10,667 bases of DNA from Candidatus Sphingobacterium stercoripullorum (GTDB taxonomy: Bacteria > Bacteroidota > Bacteroidia > Sphingobacteriales > Sphingobacteriaceae): contig DXEZ01000006.1 of NCBI GenBank assembly GCA_019114715.1, forward strand, positions 1 through 10,667. The letters are read 5' to 3'. This document shows, in pieces, positions 6,794-10,667 of this stretch (positions within the stretch are counted from its first letter, which is position 1; every line of letters begins with the position of its first letter). The notes beneath the pieces are model-generated. The model was given only the letters and a program-made list of their open reading frames with translations, did no database searches and was not told where the DNA came from. The position numbers and the translations under genes were made by a program.

Positions 6794-8563
6794 TTACTTT
6801 GAATAATGCGGGTTCTGCACAATTTTATCGTTCTTTCTAATTTCAGCGACAGGAACTGGTGCAAAGTACATTTTCTCAGGAAAACTTCTTTCCTGCATCT
6901 GAACAACTTTATACTCCCAGGTGTGCGTTTCTCTGTCACTATTGAGCTTTCCATAGATCTCGATAGCATAAGCTGGCTCAGAAAAATCCACCTCAGCAGT
7001 CATCCACCTACGTGCATCAAAAAACCTATGTCCTTCAAAGGCTAGCTCAACTCGCCTTTCATACCTATATAGCTCTTTTAGTTCACTATTTGACCCACTA
7101 TCAATATTGTCATAAGGCATGCCTGCACGCTTTCGGATGGACTTTAAATATTCTATAGCTTCTTCCGTCTCACCAAGCTCCAAGCAAGCTTCCACATAAT
7201 TCAAAAGAATTTCGGCATACCTAAAATAGATGAAATCTTGATCGCCACGTATAAACTGAGCATCCAGATTAATATCCATAAACTTCCTCAAGTAGTAACC
7301 ACTATAGGTTCCATTCCAATTTTCTATCGGACTATTTCTGGAGTCTAGACCCCAACGCTTTTGAATGTTTTTACCGTCCCAGTATTCGTATTGGGCGGTT
7401 TGAATTTCGCCAACTGGATCTAGGCCGATACCGTTGGAAGCCCTTTGTTTCCAGGCGGCTCCATTGTATAAAATTGTTGCATAAAACCTAGGGTCACGAT
7501 TCTCATATGGAGCGGCACTGTGATTTGAGTTAGCCCAATCAAAGGTACTACCATCAGCCATTTGATAAACATCCACCATATTTTGTGTAGGAACATTACC
7601 TCCCCAGTTATTATAACCGTTCGGGCCATTATACAAGTCGTGACTAGTCCCTAAAAGTTCTTTATCAAAAACTTTAGCGAATATAGTTTCCTCAGTTTGG
7701 CGATCGAGAAAAATCCGCTCGTAATTTTCTACTGGATTATCCGTTGGTTCGTATAAGCTATACCGCCCTTTTTGAATAATTTCAAAAGCAGCATCTTTAG
7801 CTAGCTTCCACCTTTCAATTTGATTGCCGCCAACATAACCAATCAGAGGGTTGTCGTTGCCCGGTTTATTATATAAATCACTTGCTGCATAAAGGAGAAC
7901 TCTAGACTTCAAAGCTTGTGCAGCTGACTTGTTCACCTGTCCTCGCTCGGTATTTTCCTCCGTCAATGCGATTGCTTGATCTAGGTCTTCTAGGATAAAA
8001 TTAATTGTTTCCTCAAAGCTAGATCGGGCTACATCTTTAATTGCCTCATCATCTTCTAGCCCAAAAGTGCCTTTAATAATGGGTACTCCACCGTACATAC
8101 GCAATAAGAAAAAGTAATTAATGGCTCGCATAAAGTGAACTTCTCCAGTCAGTTGATCTTTCTCTGGATCGCTCTTAAAAGGAATTTCCTCGTAATTTTC
8201 AAAATACATATTGGCATTTCGAATTACTTTATAGAAGTCCCCCCAATTTGCGAAGTTCCATAATGCACCATGCTCATCGGGACCTATACTCCCTTGCAAC
8301 ACCCTCGCGGTATTGTAGTCGTGAACAAACCGGGCTTCGTCTGTTAAAGAGGCAATCATCACCTCCTCGTAACCGTGATTCATATCGCTGTACATTTTCG
8401 CAACAAAGGCACGAGCTAAATTGGGGTCTGTCCATACATCTAGCTCACTTATTTCCGTTAAAGGTTTTCTCTCTAAAAAATCTTTACTACACGAAGAGAG
8501 CGTCCCGAGTGCCAACAATAGAACCGCCCCTTTTATTATCAATATCTTTAATCTTACAGTCAT
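6794..8563 (-). CDS. SusD/RagB-family glycan-binding lipoprotein
   Basis: This is a 589-residue surface glycan-binding partner of the adjacent SusC-like receptor. Residues are counted from ATG 8561-8563; TTG and GTG codons lie just upstream in frame. The signal ends in the lipobox TLSSC with Cys25, followed by KDFLERKPLTE, typical of SusD N-termini. The N-terminal helical TPR part includes EVHFMRAINYFFLLRMYGGVP (about 141-161). C-terminal signatures are YFRYAEILLNYVEA (about 446-459), the IRKRAGMPY segment (476-484), ERRVELAFEGHRFFDARRW (502-520), and the closing APVPVAEIRKND...VQNPHY. Length is slightly above the common 500-550. It begins 11 bases after the susC stop, so the two are translated from one mRNA. 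The ligand is inferred to be fucosylated from the neighbouring GH29 gene; the sequence itself does not show it. Confidence 0.96.
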   Translation of the reverse strand: MTVRLKILIIKGAVLLLALGTLSSCSKDFLERKPLTEISELDVWTDPNLARAFVAKMYSDMNHGYEEVMIASLTDEARFVHDYNTARVLQGSIGPDEHGALWNFANWGDFYKVIRNANMYFENYEEIPFKSDPEKDQLTGEVHFMRAINYFFLLRMYGGVPIIKGTFGLEDDEAIKDVARSSFEETINFILEDLDQAIALTEENTERGQVNKSAAQALKSRVLLYAASDLYNKPGNDNPLIGYVGGNQIERWKLAKDAAFEIIQKGRYSLYEPTDNPVENYERIFLDRQTEETIFAKVFDKELLGTSHDLYNGPNGYNNWGGNVPTQNMVDVYQMADGSTFDWANSNHSAAPYENRDPRFYATILYNGAAWKQRASNGIGLDPVGEIQTAQYEYWDGKNIQKRWGLDSRNSPIENWNGTYSGYYLRKFMDINLDAQFIRGDQDFIYFRYAEILLNYVEACLELGETEEAIEYLKSIRKRAGMPYDNIDSGSNSELKELYRYERRVELAFEGHRFFDARRWMTAEVDFSEPAYAIEIYGKLNSDRETHTWEYKVVQMQERSFPEKMYFAPVPVAEIRKNDKIVQNPHYSK

Positions 8564-8574
8564 CACCAAACAAA

Positions 8575-10667
8575 TTAAAAGGTTAAACTTACACCGAGAT
8601 TATAAATCTTAGTTTGTGGATAGTATTGTCCGCTTCCTCGTGGGACCTCCGGATCAAAAAACTTAACTTTTGAAAAAGTCAACAAATTTTGACCGCTAAA
8701 GAATATCCTCAGGTTATTAATCGAAATTTTGCGGGTCAACTCTTGAGGTAGCGTATAGCCAAAGTCTACAGTCTTTAACCGTAAAAAGTCAGTCTTCCAC
8801 CACCAAAAAGTGTTCTCTCTATTCACCCAATACTCACGATCTCTATCGTAAGCTCTAGGCCAGCTAGCATCGATGTTATCTTCAGTCCATCTATCTTCCA
8901 CAAATTCCAATGGGAAGTTTCCAATTAACCCAGACTCCGTTCTTAAATACTGTCTAGCTCCTGCGGCACCTTGAAAAAGTAAGGTTAAATCAAACTGCTT
9001 ATACCCGAAGGCTAGGTTCATCCCATAAATCCACCTAGGATATTCCGTATAATCGTAACGGATTCTATCCAGGTCGTCAATCACCCCATCTCCATTGACG
9101 TCCTTGAAGATGATATCTCCTGGTCTTGCACCAGATATATGAGGATAGGAATCTACATGCTCTTGATCTTTAAAAATCCCAATTGCTTCATAGAACAAAG
9201 GGGCATCAAAAGTTTTACCAGTCGATCGCTGGTAATCTGGAGCACCAGGAGTTTCATCCCAATAAGTTAGCTTATTTCGAGCGTACATTGCGTTTACCGA
9301 CGCATTTATGATGAAGTCTCCAAAGTTATTCTTATAGCTTAGCACACCCTCTACCCCTTGGTTAGTTGAAGTACCGATGTTTTCATCAGGCAAGTCAAAA
9401 CCAACATACAACGGCATAGAAGCAGATCTTTGGGTCAAAATATTAGATCTGTTATTCTTAAACCAATCTGCCTCAAAGGACCATTTACCCTCACCAAATT
9501 CGGCTTCAATTCCAATGTTATAGTTTTCCGATTTTTCCCATCGAATATTTGGATTTGGTGTACGAGATTGAACGATTGCTTTTTGGAGTTCATCCCCCCA
9601 CATCACACTCCCATCGTACTTGAAGGTACTTAGATATTGAAAGTTAGGAACTAAATCCGATCCTAGCTGCCCGTAAGATGCTCTAATTTTAAAGTGATTA
9701 ACCCAAGGCGCTATGTCCATCCAATAGTCTTCGTTAGATAAAACATAACCAACTCCTAAACCAGGAAAAAAACCAAATCGGCTTTCTTTAGGAAAACGCT
9801 GTGAGCCGTCCACACGCCAGTTGAAATCTAAGAGGTATTTCTCTGCAAAATTATAGGAAATACGACCGAAATAATTTCGACGAGCTATTTCATAGCCGCT
9901 TCCGGTAATGCTTCTTTCCAAATCGCCCCCAGCAAACAGTTGATCGATCGCCGAAGACATAAAATATTTCCTTGCCCCCTCTAGCTCATCACCAACATTC
10001 TCAATCTGCTCTACAGCTAGGAAGGTATTTAAATTATGATCTCCAAACTGCTTTTCATAAATCGCTCGAAAATTCATGGTTATATACTGATCCTGGTAAA
10101 ATTTCTCGTACAGCTCGGGATCAGACACTCCTCTTTGGGCACCACTAAGAATGGGCTCTCCTTCACTATCAAAGCCATCTAAAGTATATAGAGTCCACGG
10201 CTTAGTCCAGCGTTTTTGAAAGTTCAACATCTTATCCATTCCGAAGGTTGCATCTAGAGACAAGCCATCTACTCCTGGCACCCTAAAGGTCGCACCAACT
10301 GTCCCGTTTAATACCCAACGATCGTGCCTATCGTAACCTATTTCATTGGTACTTGTTACCACAGGGTTATCACCGTACTCGATATCCGGCCCTGGGAGTC
10401 CATTTGGCCAAACTGCGGCCTCATTGGGACGCCCACGCATTGCCGCCCGAAAAATTGAACCTGCACTTCTAGGTGGATAATTACGGTTTTCTAACCTTCC
10501 GGCTAAATCTAAGCGTACATCAAAGTACTCTCCGATATTAACATCTAGGTTAATACGTGCATTATGCCTATTGAACTTCGTTGCACTCTGCTTGTAAATT
10601 CCATCTTGGGTGGAGGAGCCTAAAGAGGCGAAATATCGTGATTTCTCACTCCCACCGCGAATGGATA
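8575..10667 (-). CDS. SusC/RagA-like TonB-dependent outer-membrane receptor, 5' part beyond right window edge
   Basis: This is the C-terminal roughly 696 residues of a SusC-like TonB-dependent receptor, which imports oligosaccharides across the outer membrane with SusD as its lid. The frame stays open to the right edge, upstream of the internal ATG at 10440. The extra upstream residues (SIRGGSEKSRYFASLG, then NRHNARINLDVNIGEYFDV) are typical SusC barrel sequence, so the gene is cut by the window, not truncated. Signal peptide, carboxypeptidase-like domain, TonB box and plug lie outside. Recognisable parts include ISYNFAEKYLLDFNWRVDGS, GVGYVLSNEDYW, the conserved GDIIFKDVNGDGVIDDLDR turn, and a final strand ending in Phe (GVSLTF), the usual signal for barrel insertion. 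The susD gene follows after 11 bases. Confidence 0.96.
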   Translation of the reverse strand, partial: SIRGGSEKSRYFASLGSSTQDGIYKQSATKFNRHNARINLDVNIGEYFDVRLDLAGRLENRNYPPRSAGSIFRAAMRGRPNEAAVWPNGLPGPDIEYGDNPVVTSTNEIGYDRHDRWVLNGTVGATFRVPGVDGLSLDATFGMDKMLNFQKRWTKPWTLYTLDGFDSEGEPILSGAQRGVSDPELYEKFYQDQYITMNFRAIYEKQFGDHNLNTFLAVEQIENVGDELEGARKYFMSSAIDQLFAGGDLERSITGSGYEIARRNYFGRISYNFAEKYLLDFNWRVDGSQRFPKESRFGFFPGLGVGYVLSNEDYWMDIAPWVNHFKIRASYGQLGSDLVPNFQYLSTFKYDGSVMWGDELQKAIVQSRTPNPNIRWEKSENYNIGIEAEFGEGKWSFEADWFKNNRSNILTQRSASMPLYVGFDLPDENIGTSTNQGVEGVLSYKNNFGDFIINASVNAMYARNKLTYWDETPGAPDYQRSTGKTFDAPLFYEAIGIFKDQEHVDSYPHISGARPGDIIFKDVNGDGVIDDLDRIRYDYTEYPRWIYGMNLAFGYKQFDLTLLFQGAAGARQYLRTESGLIGNFPLEFVEDRWTEDNIDASWPRAYDRDREYWVNRENTFWWWKTDFLRLKTVDFGYTLPQELTRKISINNLRIFFSGQNLLTFSKVKFFDPEVPRGSGQYYPQTKIYNLGVSLTF

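Noticed and set aside
6685..6969. Minus-strand frame of 94 codons ending beyond susD
   Set aside because: It overlaps the susD 3' end in another frame, covers the terminator hairpin, and has no recognisable domain.
8248..8612. Plus-strand frames opposite the susD 5' end
   Set aside because: They are antisense to the conserved SusD N-terminus and signal peptide, with no protein-like features.
10438..10440. ATG taken as the start of the SusC-like gene
   Set aside because: The frame continues upstream to the window edge with typical SusC sequence, so this is an internal methionine.

Overview
The window looks like chromosomal DNA from a member of the Bacteroidota, probably an environmental Cytophagales- or Flavobacteriia-like organism. 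The evidence is an adjacent SusC/SusD pair, an Mrp ATPase of the Bacteroidota type without its CxxC motif, a DUF4369-like/TlpA-type thioredoxin lipid-envelope style protein, a moderately A+T-rich base composition, and start regions that mostly lack Shine-Dalgarno sequences. Genus-level placement is not possible from sequence reading alone.

Layout. Bases 1-818 (+) hold the 3' part of an Mrp/NBP35 family P-loop ATPase cut by the left window edge. It converges on the next gene across a strong bidirectional hairpin terminator (842-883). Everything from 918 to the right edge is on the minus strand. Read in the direction of transcription (right to left), first comes a polysaccharide utilisation locus (PUL): a SusC-like TonB-dependent receptor (cut by the right edge), a SusD-like lipoprotein, a GH29 alpha-L-fucosidase and a secreted ThuA-like protein. 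A hairpin plus T-run just after susD probably lowers expression of the two downstream genes relative to susCD. After a 165-bp gap comes an envelope cluster: a LemA lipoprotein, a soluble TPM-domain protein, a membrane-anchored TPM-domain protein with a glycine-rich tail, and a secreted TlpA-like thioredoxin.

How the genes work together. The PUL would bind and import a fucose-containing glycan (SusCD), with fucose released by the GH29 enzyme, which has a signal peptide; the ThuA-like protein is a probable but biochemically undefined accessory. The LemA/TPM/TPM trio is a recurring Bacteroidota neighbourhood of poorly known function. The TlpA-like gene begins only 26 bp after it and may be its last cistron.

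The most useful observations beyond routine annotation are these: (i) a 19-nt-arm hairpin followed by a T-rich tract lies between lemA and the first TPM gene, overlaps the longest possible reading of that TPM gene and implies a downstream start; (ii) a perfect GGAGGAG ribosome site points to a GTG start for the second TPM gene; (iii) a terminator-like hairpin lies inside the PUL. I found no CRISPR array, tRNA, rRNA, insertion sequence or phage gene, and nothing I would call a clearly new system. No intergenic stretch exceeds 300 bp.
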